The notes beneath the pieces were generated by a model. The model made no database searches and had not been told where the DNA came from. It saw only the letters and a program-made list of their open reading frames with translations. Positions 8,325 to 17,961 of a stretch of DNA of 64,000 nt are shown piece after piece. Each line of letters starts with the position of its first letter. The first letter of the stretch is position 1. A program made the translations under genes and the position numbers. The stretch is from SFFI01 sp964398655 (GTDB lineage: Bacteria; Bacillota; Clostridia; Saccharofermentanales; DTU023), in contig CAYNNG010000005.1 in assembly GCA_964398655.1 (NCBI GenBank), forward strand, positions 5,081 through 69,080, written 5' to 3'.

Positions 8325-8351
8325 TTAGCACTCGTAGCGTAGAAGTGCTAA
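8325..8351 (+). promoter_or_regulatory. CIRCE operator (HrcA site) upstream of clpB
   Basis: TTAGCACTC, nine spacer bases, then AAGTGCTAA. This is the CIRCE inverted repeat (TTAGCACTC-N9-GAGTGCTAA) with one mismatch. CIRCE binds the heat-shock repressor HrcA in Firmicutes and many other bacteria. It lies 147 bases before the clpB start. A further AGTGCT half-site occurs about 15 bases upstream of the left arm, at 8310-8315. Confidence 0.9.
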
Positions 8352-8498
8352 AAAGTTTAAACTAAAGTCATAAAGCTTCATAAGACCTGGCCTCTATTTC
8401 ACGATCTCGGAGACCAAAGGTCCTAGAATAGGTATAGCAATAATTTTACACAGAGCTTCAAGCTTTGTAAGCCTTTAGCTGCTGTAAGGAGGGTAAAT

Positions 8499-11093
8499 AT
8501 GAATTTAGATAGATTTGACTCGGCGGCTTTGGAAGTAGTTCAAAACGCCCAAAATATGGCTATTAAGGCAGGTAACCCTGAAGTGGGTGACCTGCACCTG
8601 CATATGGCCTTAATTGAAGATGATAAATCCGTAGTAGTCAGAGTGCTCAAGCGTGTGGGCATAGACTTTGAGGGCTACCGGGGTACGGTAGCTGAGAAGC
8701 TGGCTACCCTGCCGCGCCAGGATGGTAATAGTTCCACCTACTCGTCCACGATTTTTCAGCGGGTCTTATTAAAGGCTGAGGACCAGGTGAAAGACCAGAC
8801 CTCTAAGATCTTGCCTACTCATATTTATTTGGCTCTATTAGAGGAAAAGAATTCAGATTCGGGCCGGATTTTTAAGAGCTTCGGGATAAACCGTCAAGGC
8901 TTTTTAGCTGGCCTGGAAAGTTTCCGCGAGGACCAGAAAAATCAGACGGGACTTTCTGAGGAACATGCGGAAGTCTTAGCCAACTTTGGCCGCGACTTAA
9001 CCGAAGAAGCCAAGCAGGGCAAGATTGACCCCGTAATTGGCCGTGATGAAGAAATCCGTGACTGTATCCGCATCCTTTCCCGCCGGAAGAAAAATAACCC
9101 GGTACTCATCGGTGAGCCAGGTGTAGGTAAAACGGCCATTGTGGAAGGCTTGGCCCAGCGGATTGTGAAAAATGACGTACCCGAGCCCCTGCAGGGCAAA
9201 CGCATCTGGTCCCTAGATTTGGGCGCCTTAGTTGCCGGAGCTAAATACCGCGGTGAGTTTGAAGAGCGCTTGAAGAAAGTTTTAGCAGCTATACAAGACT
9301 CCTGTGGAGAGATCATTCTCTTCATTGATGAAATCCACACGATTGTGGGCGCTGGTAAGGCAGAGGGCTCCCTGGATGCTTCCAACATGATGAAGCCCAT
9401 GCTGGCCAGGGGCGAGATCAAAGTAATTGGTGCCACGACCCTTAATGAATACCGTGAGTCCATCGAAAAGGATGGGGCTCTGGAGCGGCGTTTCCAGAGA
9501 GTTTTAGTCCAAGAGCCCAGCGTGGAGGACACCATTTCCATCCTCCGGGGGATCAAGGAAAAATATGAAATCCACCATGGTATTCGGATTTCCGACAATG
9601 CAGTTTTGGCTTGCGCCAAACTCTCCGATCGCTATATCTCTGACCGCTTCCTGCCGGACAAGGCCATAGACCTGATGGATGAGGCCTGCGCCATGGTCAG
9701 GACTGAGATCGATACCATGCCGGAATACTTGGATGAGATGCGGCGCAAGATTCTGCAAATGCAGATCGAAATTACTGCCCTTAAAAAGGAGGATGATGCC
9801 GCGTCCCAGAGCCGCCTAGCCCAGATGGAAGAAGAGCGGACCAGCCTCCAGGCGGAATTTGACCGTCAGTATGCGGAATGGGAAGCTGAAAAGAAGAATA
9901 TTGACTTAGTCAAAGATTTGAAGGCGGAAATTGATGAAGTGAAGAACCAAATGGCCGAGGCGGAGCGCTCTTACGACTTCGAGAAGCTGTCTGAGCTCAA
10001 GTATAACCGTCTGGCCAAGCTGGAAAATGACCTAGCAGAGGCTAACGCCAAGGCCGAAGCCGATGAAGGCAGTCTTAAAGAAGAAGTGGACGAAGAAGAC
10101 ATCGCGGAAGTGGTGTCCAAGTGGACAGGAATTCCGGTGTCTAAACTGCAGGAAACTGAAAGAGAAAAAGTTTTGAGCCTGCCGCAAATTCTCCACCGCA
10201 GGGTGGTGGGCCAGGACCAGGCTGTACAGGCTATTTCGGATGCAATTATCCGGGCTCGGTCTGGTCTGAAAAATGACCAAAAACCGATTGGGTCCTTCAT
10301 TTTCTTGGGACCAACGGGTGTGGGTAAAACGGAGCTCGCTAAGACTTTAACCCAAGTACTCTTTGACTCCGAGAAAAACCTCATCCGCATAGATATGTCG
10401 GAATACATGGAGAAATTCAATGTCTCCCGCTTGATTGGCGCAGCGCCCGGCTACATAGGCTATGAGGAGGGCGGACAACTGACCGAACAGGTCCGGCGTA
10501 AACCCTACTCCGTGATTCTCTTTGATGAGATTGAGAAGGCCCACCCCGATGTCTTTAATATCCTGCTCCAGGTGCTGGACGATGGACGTTTGACGGACGG
10601 GCAGGGAAGGACCGTTGACTTCAAGAATACGGTTATCATCATGACCTCTAACTTAGGCTCGCAATACCTGATGGAGGGCATTGATGAGAAAGGGGAGATT
10701 ACTCCGGCGGCCAAGCAGCAGGTAGAAGCTGAAATGCATGCGCGTTTCCGTCCGGAATTTCTTAACCGTATAGATGAGATAGTGCTCTTCAAGCCCCTGG
10801 GTAAAGAAGAAATATCCCAGATTATTGACCTGCAAATAGCCGATCTCAACCACCGCCTGGCGGAACAGGAAATTAGCCTGAGCTTAAGTCCTGAAGCCAA
10901 AACTTTAATTATGGAACGGGCTTTTTCGCCGCAATATGGTGCTCGGGCAGTTAAACGTTATCTAGAATCTAAACTAGAAACTGCCATGGGTAAGGCAATT
11001 TTGGAAAGCCGGATTTTACCGGGCCACCAGGTCCTGGTAGGAGTCGATGCGCTCAAAGAATTTACTTTTGAGCCTCTAACCCTGGCTTCTTAA
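8499..11093 (+). CDS. clpB: ATP-dependent disaggregase ClpB
   Basis: Hsp100 chaperone that threads aggregated protein through a hexameric pore with DnaK. The 864 residues show the Clp N-terminal repeat domain (about 1-145), AAA+ domain 1 with 'GEPGVGKT' near 206 and '[12 protein letters not shown]', a coiled-coil middle domain (about 405-525) and AAA+ domain 2 with '[14 protein letters not shown]' near 606 and '[14 protein letters not shown]'. The middle domain marks ClpB rather than ClpC or ClpA. AAGGAGG precedes the ATG. The CIRCE element upstream predicts HrcA-controlled heat induction. It appears monocistronic. Confidence 0.97.
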   Translation: MNLDRFDSAALEVVQNAQNMAIKAGNPEVGDLHLHMALIEDDKSVVVRVLKRVGIDFEGYRGTVAEKLATLPRQDGNSSTYSSTIFQRVLLKAEDQVKDQTSKILPTHIYLALLEEKNSDSGRIFKSFGINRQGFLAGLESFREDQKNQTGLSEEHAEVLANFGRDLTEEAKQGKIDPVIGRDEEIRDCIRILSRRKKNNPVLIGEPGVGKTAIVEGLAQRIVKNDVPEPLQGKRIWSLDLGALVAGAKYRGEFEERLKKVLAAIQDSCGEIILFIDEIHTIVGAGKAEGSLDASNMMKPMLARGEIKVIGATTLNEYRESIEKDGALERRFQRVLVQEPSVEDTISILRGIKEKYEIHHGIRISDNAVLACAKLSDRYISDRFLPDKAIDLMDEACAMVRTEIDTMPEYLDEMRRKILQMQIEITALKKEDDAASQSRLAQMEEERTSLQAEFDRQYAEWEAEKKNIDLVKDLKAEIDEVKNQMAEAERSYDFEKLSELKYNRLAKLENDLAEANAKAEADEGSLKEEVDEEDIAEVVSKWTGIPVSKLQETEREKVLSLPQILHRRVVGQDQAVQAISDAIIRARSGLKNDQKPIGSFIFLGPTGVGKTELAKTLTQVLFDSEKNLIRIDMSEYMEKFNVSRLIGAAPGYIGYEEGGQLTEQVRRKPYSVILFDEIEKAHPDVFNILLQVLDDGRLTDGQGRTVDFKNTVIIMTSNLGSQYLMEGIDEKGEITPAAKQQVEAEMHARFRPEFLNRIDEIVLFKPLGKEEISQIIDLQIADLNHRLAEQEISLSLSPEAKTLIMERAFSPQYGARAVKRYLESKLETAMGKAILESRILPGHQVLVGVDALKEFTFEPLTLAS

Positions 11094-11111
11094 GCCAAAA
11101 CTTAGAGGAAA

Positions 11112-11143
11112 AGCCTGGTCCGGTTACAAGACTGGACCAGGCT
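11112..11143 (+). terminator. Stem-loop after clpB
   Basis: A perfect 10-bp stem (11112-11121 with 11134-11143) and 12-base loop start 18 bases after the clpB stop. No T-run follows, so it may be a weak or factor-dependent terminator or an mRNA 3' stabiliser. The rest of the gap to 11280 shows nothing I can name. Confidence 0.5.
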
Positions 11144-11273
11144 CTCAAGTTCAAAGACCAGGAGCAAATCTTCACAATTCTTCAAAAGTCAGAGGTTTTT
11201 TTGCCATAGACCTTAGTTATTATGTACATGTAGTTAAAGAGAACTGCACAGAAAACCTCTTCATACGTCTCCT

Positions 11274-11306
11274 CAAAAATAGGGCCCCGTCCTTGGACGG
11301 GGCCCT
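11274..11306 (-). terminator. Rho-independent terminator of the DtxR-like gene
   Basis: An 11-bp GC-rich stem with a four-base loop (11281-11306). Read on the minus strand it is followed by ATTTTTG, a T-tract, and it lies 26 bases after the end of the regulator gene at 11332. Confidence 0.85.
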
Positions 11307-11331
11307 TACTCGTTAGAGGTTAAGGTGGTAA

Positions 11332-11757
11332 TTACTCAAAGTCCTGCTTATTTTTCATATATTCCGTGTAGTGGTCCTTGTCGTCCCACTTCATCACGGT
11401 GTTTATGTGCTCCTTCATTCGTTCGTAGGTTTCTTGGGAGATGACGTGCTCTAGACTGCAGGCATCTTCTATGGCCCTCCGGGGTTCTACCCCAATCGCA
11501 ATGAAGTAATTGGAGAAGAAAACGTGACGGTCGAACATGATTTGGGCCACTTGGAGCCCCTTGTCTGTAAGCTCTAGGCGCCCATCGTCTCCCATAAGTA
11601 AAAAACCTTGATCTTGCAGGTTATGTACCGCCCTTGAGATGGAAGGCTTAGAGTAGCCCATGGCATTTGCCAGGTCGATAGAACGCACGACATCCTGATC
11701 TTTACTCAGGATATAGAGGGTCTCTAAGTACATTTCACCGGATTCTTGTAAATTCAT
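11332..11757 (-). CDS. DtxR/MntR-family metal-dependent transcriptional regulator
   Basis: A 141-residue regulator with an N-terminal winged helix ('MNLQESGEMYLETLYIL' then 'SIDLANAMGYSKPSISRAVH', the recognition helix region) and a C-terminal metal-binding dimerisation domain with 'CSLEHVISQETYERMKEHI', matching the DtxR/MntR Cys/Met-x-x-Glu-His ligand pattern. Such proteins repress iron or manganese uptake genes when metal is bound. The frame is open from 11805, but the ATG at 11757 has AGGAG six bases upstream and starts the conserved domain. No metal transporter is adjacent, so its targets and metal are unknown. It is divergent from hisS. Confidence 0.88.
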   Translation of the reverse strand: MNLQESGEMYLETLYILSKDQDVVRSIDLANAMGYSKPSISRAVHNLQDQGFLLMGDDGRLELTDKGLQVAQIMFDRHVFFSNYFIAIGVEPRRAIEDACSLEHVISQETYERMKEHINTVMKWDDKDHYTEYMKNKQDFE

Positions 11758-11855
11758 GTATAGCTCCTGTGTAGCTGCGCTCTGACTTGCCCATCCTTGA
11801 CGCAATTGAACAAGGAATGCGGCTGAACATTTAAAGATTTCATTAATTGTAGCAT

Positions 11856-11884
11856 ACCCTGCTGTAAGTAACTTGCAGCAGGGT
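11856..11884. promoter_or_regulatory. Inverted repeat in the regulator-hisS divergent region
   Basis: A 9-bp perfect inverted repeat (ACCCTGCTG and CAGCAGGGT) with an 11-base centre. On the minus strand it is followed directly by TGC-TACAAT (11847-11855), a plausible extended -10 for the DtxR-like gene, so the repeat would cover the -35 region. It could be an operator for the regulator itself; no T-run supports a terminator. Confidence 0.4.
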
Positions 11885-11923
11885 TAGACTGTGTCGCTTG
11901 CCCCTCCGACGCAGTGCCTAATC

Positions 11924-11932
11924 TGCTATACT
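11924..11932 (+). promoter_or_regulatory. Extended -10 promoter for hisS
   Basis: TG-C-TATACT, an extended -10, ends 34 bases before the hisS ATG. The -35 region is poor. No T-box sequence is visible between it and the gene. Confidence 0.5.
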
Positions 11933-11966
11933 TAGCAATAAATTTAGAAGCTTGGAGGTAACCTCA

Positions 11967-13223
11967 ATGAATTATACAGCCCCCCGTGGAACCAAAGATG
12001 TACTCCCGCCTGAAAGTCAGGCCTGGCAAAAGGTGGAGGCGAAGTTTCGCGAGCTGTGTAAGCGCTTTTCCTATGGCGAAGTTCGCACCCCTACCTTTGA
12101 GCAGACTGAACTCTTTGCCCGCGGCGTAGGTGACGCTACCGATGTTGTACAAAAGGAAATGTACAACTTTGAGGACAAGGGGGGGAGAGCGATGACCCTC
12201 AGGCCGGAAGGTACGGCTGGTGTGGTCAGAGCTTATCTTGAACACGGACTTTCTTCTTTACCCTCACCGCAGAAGCTCTTTTATATTATTTCGGCTTTCC
12301 GCTATGAGAAGATGCAGAAGGGCCGTTACCGCGAATTTGAACAAATGGGCTGCGAGTGCTTTGGCTCGGCAGAACCCAGCGCTGATGCGGAAATTATTAG
12401 CTTGCTCTGGATCTTCTTCTCGGAGCTAGGTATGGCGGACATTAGCCTGCAGCTTAACTCCATTGGCTGCCCCAAATGCCGCCCCGCTTACTTAGACCAG
12501 CTGCGTGACTACTTACGGCCTCACTTAGATGAACTCTGTGAGGACTGTCAGAAACGTTTTGAGACTAACCCTATGCGTATCTTGGACTGCAAACAGGAGT
12601 CTTGCCAGGCTGTAACCAAGGACGCTCCTTCACCACTGGATACCCTTTGCCCTGACTGCCAAGCCCACTGGGACGAGCTGCTCCGGCTCCTAGACTACTT
12701 TGAGATTCCTTATAGGATTAATAAACGCATCGTGCGTGGCTTGGACTATTACACCAGAACAGTTTTTGAGTTTATTTCCGACAATGTGGGCAGCCAAGGC
12801 ACCATCTGTGGCGGCGGCCGCTATGATGGTCTGGTGGAAGAACTGGGTGGTCAGCCTACACCAGCTGTAGGCTTTGCTTTGGGGGTTGAACGTTTGCTTT
12901 TAGAGCTGGAAGCGCAAGGCCTTCTGCCCGAACCTGATAACCAGCCGGATATCTTTATTGCCTCCTTTCCTGCATACCAAGACCAGGCCTCAGCTTTTGC
13001 CTACCGTCTGAGAGCCGCTGGCATCCATGCGGAATCCGACATTTTGGGCAGGTCCTTCAAGGCTCAGATGAAGCATGCCAACCGTACCGCGGCCCGTTAT
13101 CTGATGGTCTTTGGTGAAGAAGAAGCAGCCAGACTTAATGGCAAGATTAAACGTATGTCAGACGGTGAGGAGCTAGAAATGAGTTTCGATGAGTTGGTGC
13201 AGTTTTTGCTCCAGCAAGTCTAG
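11967..13223 (+). CDS. hisS: Histidine-tRNA ligase
   Basis: Class II aminoacyl-tRNA synthetase, 418 residues, charging tRNA-His. Visible are 'PRGTKDVLPPE' at the N-terminus, motif 2 'FRYEKMQKGRYREFEQMG' near residue 112, the histidine-specific 'RGLDYYTRTVFEF' near 258, 'GGGRYDGLVEELGG' near 284 and motif 3 'GFALGVERLLLELE'. Several Cys-x-x-Cys pairs sit in the insertion domain, as in many HisRS. The frame is open from TTG 11952, but GGAGG at 11954-11958 overlaps that codon; ATG 11967, eight bases after it, is chosen. It is followed 123 bases later by aspS, a common pairing. Confidence 0.96.
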   Translation: MNYTAPRGTKDVLPPESQAWQKVEAKFRELCKRFSYGEVRTPTFEQTELFARGVGDATDVVQKEMYNFEDKGGRAMTLRPEGTAGVVRAYLEHGLSSLPSPQKLFYIISAFRYEKMQKGRYREFEQMGCECFGSAEPSADAEIISLLWIFFSELGMADISLQLNSIGCPKCRPAYLDQLRDYLRPHLDELCEDCQKRFETNPMRILDCKQESCQAVTKDAPSPLDTLCPDCQAHWDELLRLLDYFEIPYRINKRIVRGLDYYTRTVFEFISDNVGSQGTICGGGRYDGLVEELGGQPTPAVGFALGVERLLLELEAQGLLPEPDNQPDIFIASFPAYQDQASAFAYRLRAAGIHAESDILGRSFKAQMKHANRTAARYLMVFGEEEAARLNGKIKRMSDGEELEMSFDELVQFLLQQV

Positions 13224-13275
13224 TTTCCTGCCCTAGCTTAAAAACTGGTAAGTGAGCATTGCTGTTAGATGCCAC

Positions 13276-13303
13276 TTGCACGCCCTTGCGTGCTGAGTAC
13301 AAT
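13276..13303 (+). promoter_or_regulatory. Promoter for aspS
   Basis: TTGCAC (13276-13281), 16-base spacer, TACAAT (13298-13303), 43 bases before the aspS ATG. It suggests aspS can be transcribed apart from hisS. Confidence 0.6.
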
Positions 13304-13346
13304 ACAAATGCTAAGCATATCAAGAAGAGAGATTGAGGAAAGTAGA

Positions 13347-15158
13347 ATGAGTGAAAGTATGGCCGGCTTAAAGCGCAGCATGCGTGTAGCCGAAGTTTCC
13401 GAAGAAAATCTGGGCCAAGAGCTGACCCTTATGGGCTGGTGCCACCTGCAAAGAGACTTGGGCAAAATTGTCTTTTTGACCCTGCGCGACCGCTCTGGTG
13501 AGCTGCAGTTGGTTATTGATGAAGACTCGGGCGCTGAAGTCTTGGCTAAGGCGCAAAAGGTCCGGTCCGAGTATGTCTTGGCCTGTGTGGGTACTTTCCG
13601 CAAACGCCAGGACCCCAATCCGGACATGCCTACTGGTAACTACGAGCTCCATGTGAAGGAGCTGCGCATCCTTTCGGAATCTAAGACCCCGCCTTTTTAC
13701 GTAGATGAGGGAGGTGACCAGGCTCGTGAGGCTTTACGCCTAGAATACCGGTACCTTGACCTCCGCCGGCCTAGCCTGCAGAAAAATATTCTTAAACGGC
13801 ATGAGATTGCCCACTTTACTCGTAATTGGTTTAGCCAGGAAGGTTTCTTAGAAATTGAAACACCTACCCTCATTAAGTCTACGCCCGAGGGTGCACGTGA
13901 CTACCTGGTGCCTTCCCGTGTGTTCCCGGGAGAATTTTTTGCCCTGCCTCAATCGCCCCAGCTCTTTAAGCAGCTCCTGATGGTGGCAGGTTATGACCGT
14001 TACATGCAGCTTGCCCGCTGCTTCCGGGACGAAGACCTGAGAGCTGATAGACAGCCGGAATTTACCCAGATTGACCTGGAAATGAGCTTTGTCTCCGCAG
14101 AAGATGTGCGAGGTTTAGTCGAACGCTATATTCATGACCTACTCGCTGATCAAGCGGGTGTGGAAGTCAAATTGCCCTTGCCCCGCATGACCTGGGATGA
14201 GGCCATGGAACGCTATGGATCCGATAAGCCTGATATCCGCTTTGGTATGGAGATCCATGATGTCTCTGACTTGGCCGGGGAGACCGATTTTAAGGTTTTC
14301 TCCTCTGCCGTGGCAGATGGGGGAATTGTAGGAGCGATTGCGGTGCCCGGAGGTTCTCAATACAAACGCCGTCGCCTGGATGAACTGAGTAAGTTTGCTC
14401 AAGACCATGGGGCTAAAGGCTTAGTTTGGATGTCTTATGAAGAACCTTTACGCGGTTCAGCGACCAAGTTTTTGGGCCCTGACTTCATGGCCAAACTAGC
14501 GGACCGCTGTGGGGCAGGCCAAGGTGACCTCTTCCTCCTCATTGCGGACGAAAAATACAAGGCCCTAGAAGTCTTGGGTAGACTCCGCCTGGAGATCGGC
14601 AGAGAGTTGGATCTGATTGACAAGAGCCAGTGGGCGCCACTCTGGATTATTCACTTCCCCATGTTTGAATACAGCGCAGAAGAAGACCGCCTGGTTGCTG
14701 CCCACCACCCCTTTACCATGCCTCTAGAAGAAGACTTGAATGATCCCAACAAAGAACCCATTGCCTGGCGGGCCAATGCCTATGACATGGTGATGAACGG
14801 TTATGAACTGGGTTCCGGCTCCTTGCGTATTTTTGATCCTGTCCTGCAAGCTCGGATTTTTGACTTGCTGGGTATTCCCCAAGATGAGGCCCAACGCCGC
14901 TTTGGCTTCTTGCTGAAAGCCTTTGAGTATGGGGTACCTCCTCATGCAGGTATCGCCTTGGGCTTGGACCGTCTGACTATGTTGCTGTGTGGCTCTGATA
15001 ATATTCGCGATGTCATAGCCTTCCCCAAGGTACAAAACTCTTCTGACCTCATGTCTGGATGTCCTTCAAACGTAGATCCTGCCCAGCTAGCAGAGCTTGG
15101 CCTGGGCATCCTGCCCCAAGTTGCCAAAGAAAAGCTTGAGGATCCAGAACAAAATTAG
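13347..15158 (+). CDS. aspS: Aspartate-tRNA ligase, bacterial type
   Basis: Class II synthetase of 603 residues. The N-terminal OB anticodon-binding domain has 'LQRDLGKIVFLTLRDRSG', the core has 'QSPQLFKQLLMVAGYDRYMQ' and 'RCFRDEDLRADRQPEFTQID' (motif 2), a bacterial GAD insertion domain lies in the middle, and motif 3 'GIALGLDRLTMLL' is near the C-terminus. The frame is open from 13269, but the ATG at 13347 follows GAGGAA at proper spacing and begins the real protein. The residue before 'LQRD' is His; some non-discriminating enzymes that also charge tRNA-Asn carry His at this place, so dual specificity is possible but untested. Confidence 0.96.
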   Translation: MSESMAGLKRSMRVAEVSEENLGQELTLMGWCHLQRDLGKIVFLTLRDRSGELQLVIDEDSGAEVLAKAQKVRSEYVLACVGTFRKRQDPNPDMPTGNYELHVKELRILSESKTPPFYVDEGGDQAREALRLEYRYLDLRRPSLQKNILKRHEIAHFTRNWFSQEGFLEIETPTLIKSTPEGARDYLVPSRVFPGEFFALPQSPQLFKQLLMVAGYDRYMQLARCFRDEDLRADRQPEFTQIDLEMSFVSAEDVRGLVERYIHDLLADQAGVEVKLPLPRMTWDEAMERYGSDKPDIRFGMEIHDVSDLAGETDFKVFSSAVADGGIVGAIAVPGGSQYKRRRLDELSKFAQDHGAKGLVWMSYEEPLRGSATKFLGPDFMAKLADRCGAGQGDLFLLIADEKYKALEVLGRLRLEIGRELDLIDKSQWAPLWIIHFPMFEYSAEEDRLVAAHHPFTMPLEEDLNDPNKEPIAWRANAYDMVMNGYELGSGSLRIFDPVLQARIFDLLGIPQDEAQRRFGFLLKAFEYGVPPHAGIALGLDRLTMLLCGSDNIRDVIAFPKVQNSSDLMSGCPSNVDPAQLAELGLGILPQVAKEKLEDPEQN

Positions 15159-15206
15159 GCTTGACAGGGCCTCGTGCCCGCTACTTATGCAAAGGAGGAC
15201 TATATT

Positions 15207-15899
15207 TTGACTCCGCAAAATGATTTGAATACACAAGGCCCTGGGGCTGAAGCGGAAGAGATAGATAAAACGGACTTTGATCAGCCGGATCTTCAGCCTG
15301 CCCCCGAGGATGAAAGTGGGGAAGAAGTCCAGACAGCTGACCAGGAGAAGTCGCAGCGAAAAATGGACCTCCTTACAGAGGCTTTAGACTATGTAAAGAC
15401 CTTCCTCATAGTCTTAGTCCTGGCCCTCCTGCTGACCCAATTTGTGATCCAAAGAAACACGGTCAAGGGTGAGTCCATGGTACCTACCTTACACGATGGG
15501 GATGAACTTTTTGTAGAAAAGGTGACGCGGTATTTTGGTGCTATCCATCGCTTTGACATCATTACGGTTGATACCCACTGGGTTGAGACGGATCATCCCA
15601 ACCGGGTGATCAAGCGGGTGATAGGTTTACCAGGAGAAGAGGTCGAGCTCAAGGACGGGAAAGTATACATTAATGGCCAGGAACTGGACCAGCCCTTCCT
15701 TGATCCTCAGCTCAAGACCGTAGCGCGGGATCTGCGCTTCAGTAAGCTAAAGCTGGGGGAGAATGAGTATTATGTCTTGGGCGACAACCGCAACAACTCT
15801 ACAGATAGTCGTTACTATGGGCCTGTTCCTCAGTCCGCTATTCTAGGCAAACTCTTAGTCCGTTTCTATCCCTTTGACAGCATGGGTGTACCCAAATAG
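15207..15899 (+). CDS. lepB: Signal peptidase I
   Basis: Membrane serine protease that cleaves signal peptides of exported proteins. The 230 residues begin with an acidic, presumably cytoplasmic tail of about 60 residues, then one membrane segment (about 70-90). Next come 'VKGESMVPTL' with the catalytic Ser, 'NRVIKRVIGLPGEEVEL' with the catalytic Lys, and 'GDNRNNSTDSRYYGPVP', the family's box E. The start is TTG 15207, eight bases after a strong AAAGGAGGA; the only earlier in-frame starts lack a ribosome site. The acidic tail is long for a Gram-positive LepB. It sits 48 bases after aspS and 21 before lepA. Confidence 0.94.
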   Translation: MTPQNDLNTQGPGAEAEEIDKTDFDQPDLQPAPEDESGEEVQTADQEKSQRKMDLLTEALDYVKTFLIVLVLALLLTQFVIQRNTVKGESMVPTLHDGDELFVEKVTRYFGAIHRFDIITVDTHWVETDHPNRVIKRVIGLPGEEVELKDGKVYINGQELDQPFLDPQLKTVARDLRFSKLKLGENEYYVLGDNRNNSTDSRYYGPVPQSAILGKLLVRFYPFDSMGVPK

Positions 15900-15920
15900 G
15901 CTCAATAAGAAAGAGGCTTA

Positions 15921-17741
15921 ATGTCCACTGAATCTGAAAGAATTTCCCATATCCGCAACTTCTGCATCATTGCCCACATCGACCATGGTAAGTCTACCTT
16001 GGCGGACCGTATTATTGAGAACTGTGGGGCCATAGCCTCACGTGAAATGCAAAATCAGTTGCTCGATAATATGGATTTGGAGCGTGAGCGTGGTATTACC
16101 ATTAAGGCCCGTGCGGCCAGCTTTAACTATAAGGCAGAGGACGGGGAGACCTACCTTTTTAACTTGATTGATACCCCGGGGCATGTGGACTTTAATTACG
16201 AAGTCTCCCGTACCCTGGCGGCTTGTGATGGAGCCATATTGGTGGTCGATGCGGCCCAGGGCGTTGAGGCTCAAACGCTGGCAAATGCTTATTTAGCTAT
16301 TGATGCCAACCTGGAAATTTTGCCCGTAATTAATAAAATTGACCTGCCAGCATCCCGGCCGGAAGAGGTGCGGGAAGAAATCGAAGAGGTTATTGGCATT
16401 GATGCCTCTTATGCTCCTGCTATTTCGGCTAAGAATAATGTGAATATTCCCGCCGTCCTGGAAGGTATAGTCCAGCATCTGCCGTCCCCGAAGGAAGCAG
16501 CTGCCGAGGCCCCGCTCCAATCTTTAATCTTTGACTCAGAATATGACCCCTATAAGGGCGTTATCCTCCATGTGCAAGTTAAAGAGGGCAAGCTGGCTGT
16601 GGGACAAGAAATCCTACTCATGCACTCACAGACCCAGTTCGAAGTAGTAGAACTCGGCGTATTTAGCCCTGGCCGTATACACAGCCGCCAGGAGCTCTTA
16701 GCGGGTGAGGTTGGCTACATTGCTGCTTCTATCAAGAACGTGCAAGATACCCGGGTGGGAGATACGGTCACCCTGGTTGAAAGACCCGCAGCCCAGGCCT
16801 TGCCAGGTTACGAGCCTGTGCAGCAGATGGTCTTTTGCGGACTCTACCCCGTAGATGGAGCGGACTATAACGCCTTGCGTGAAGCTCTGGAAAAGCTCCA
16901 GCTTAACGATGCAGCCCTGTCTTTTGAGCCGGAAACTTCAGCGGCTCTGGGCTTTGGCTTCCGCTGCGGCTTTTTGGGTCTCCTGCACTATGAGATTATT
17001 CAAGAACGTCTCTCCCGTGAGTACGATCTGGATTTGATCTCGACAGCGCCTTCGGTAGTTTACAAGGTAGAGCTCACGGATGGCTCGGTGATTGATTTGC
17101 AAAATCCCAGTGATATGCCGGCCGCTGACCAAATTGCCGGTATCCAAGAGCCGATCGTGCGGGCAAATATTATGTCGCCCACGGAATACGTGGGCAATAT
17201 TATGGAGCTTTGCCAAGACCGCCGCGGTACGTTCAAGGACATGCAGTATTTGGATAAACGGATTGTGGAAATCCATTACGACATGCCTCTCAACGAAATT
17301 ATCTACGACTTTTTTGACGCTCTAAAGTCCCGGTCGCGCGGCTACGCATCCTTGTCGTACCATTTCTTGGAATACCGCCAAGGCGACTTGATCAAGTTGG
17401 ATATAGTTATTAATGGTGAGGTAGTCGATGCCTTAAGCTTTATCATTGACCGCGAAAAGGCCTATCCGCGTGCGCGCCGCATCGTCGAGAAACTTAAAGA
17501 GAATATCCCCCGCCACCAATTTGAGATTCCAGTACAGGCAGCGATCGGAGGGAAAGTAATCGCGCGTGAAACTGTCAGAGCCTACCGCAAAGATGTTTTG
17601 GCTAAGTGCTATGGCGGTGACATTAGCCGTAAAAAGAAGCTTCTAGAGAAGCAAAAAGAAGGTAAGAAGCGCATGAGGTCTGTGGGATCTGTAGATATTC
17701 CTCAAGAGGCCTTCCTCTCAGTGCTTAAGCTGGACGAATAG
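15921..17741 (+). CDS. lepA: Elongation factor 4 (LepA)
   Basis: Translational GTPase of 606 residues that acts on stalled or initiating ribosomes. G motifs: '[14 protein letters not shown]' near residue 18, '[12 protein letters not shown]' near 84 and 'NKIDLP' near 138. The C-terminal region with '[20 protein letters not shown]' is diagnostic for LepA against EF-G. Length equals the family norm. AAGAGG precedes the ATG by a short space. The lepB-lepA neighbourhood is conserved in many bacteria. Confidence 0.97.
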   Translation: MSTESERISHIRNFCIIAHIDHGKSTLADRIIENCGAIASREMQNQLLDNMDLERERGITIKARAASFNYKAEDGETYLFNLIDTPGHVDFNYEVSRTLAACDGAILVVDAAQGVEAQTLANAYLAIDANLEILPVINKIDLPASRPEEVREEIEEVIGIDASYAPAISAKNNVNIPAVLEGIVQHLPSPKEAAAEAPLQSLIFDSEYDPYKGVILHVQVKEGKLAVGQEILLMHSQTQFEVVELGVFSPGRIHSRQELLAGEVGYIAASIKNVQDTRVGDTVTLVERPAAQALPGYEPVQQMVFCGLYPVDGADYNALREALEKLQLNDAALSFEPETSAALGFGFRCGFLGLLHYEIIQERLSREYDLDLISTAPSVVYKVELTDGSVIDLQNPSDMPAADQIAGIQEPIVRANIMSPTEYVGNIMELCQDRRGTFKDMQYLDKRIVEIHYDMPLNEIIYDFFDALKSRSRGYASLSYHFLEYRQGDLIKLDIVINGEVVDALSFIIDREKAYPRARRIVEKLKENIPRHQFEIPVQAAIGGKVIARETVRAYRKDVLAKCYGGDISRKKKLLEKQKEGKKRMRSVGSVDIPQEAFLSVLKLDE

Positions 17742-17795
17742 AACGGGATTTGACTGCCCTTGTGCAGATTGACTAAAATAAACCGGGTCTGGCCC

Positions 17796-17825
17796 TTTAC
17801 TTTTACCTGCTTTATTGGTTAAAAT
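17796..17825 (+). promoter_or_regulatory. Candidate promoter for tRNA-Leu
   Basis: TTTACT (17796-17801), 18-base spacer, TAAAAT (17820-17825), ending 15 bases before the tRNA 5' end. Confidence 0.45.
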
Positions 17826-17840
17826 CTATGGGTCAGCTAC

Positions 17841-17925
17841 GCGGATGTGGTGGAATTGGCAGACACGCTGGATTTAGGTTCCAGTGCCCCAAAGCATGCA
17901 GGTTCGAGTCCTGTCATCCGCACCA
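17841..17925 (+). tRNA. tRNA-Leu (anticodon UAG)
   Basis: The 85-base gene starts GCGGATG and ends CATCCGC followed by discriminator A and an encoded CCA. The anticodon stem CTGGA/TCCAG encloses a loop TTTAGGT whose centre is TAG. The variable arm is long, as for leucine tRNAs, and the T arm has GGTTCGAGTCC. The following regulator gene starts 36 bases after its end. Confidence 0.96.
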
Positions 17926-17961
17926 ACTTTTTACCCGCTGAGCAGAGATGAGAGGTTCAAC

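Noticed and set aside
11806..11966. T-box leader before hisS, and likewise before aspS, trpS and pheS
   Set aside because: The leaders are short and lack the conserved T-box sequence (GGTGGNACCGCG).
17884..17961. Longer Crp/Fnr start inside the tRNA gene
   Set aside because: The frame is open there only by chance; TTG 17962 has a ribosome site and matches the domain start.
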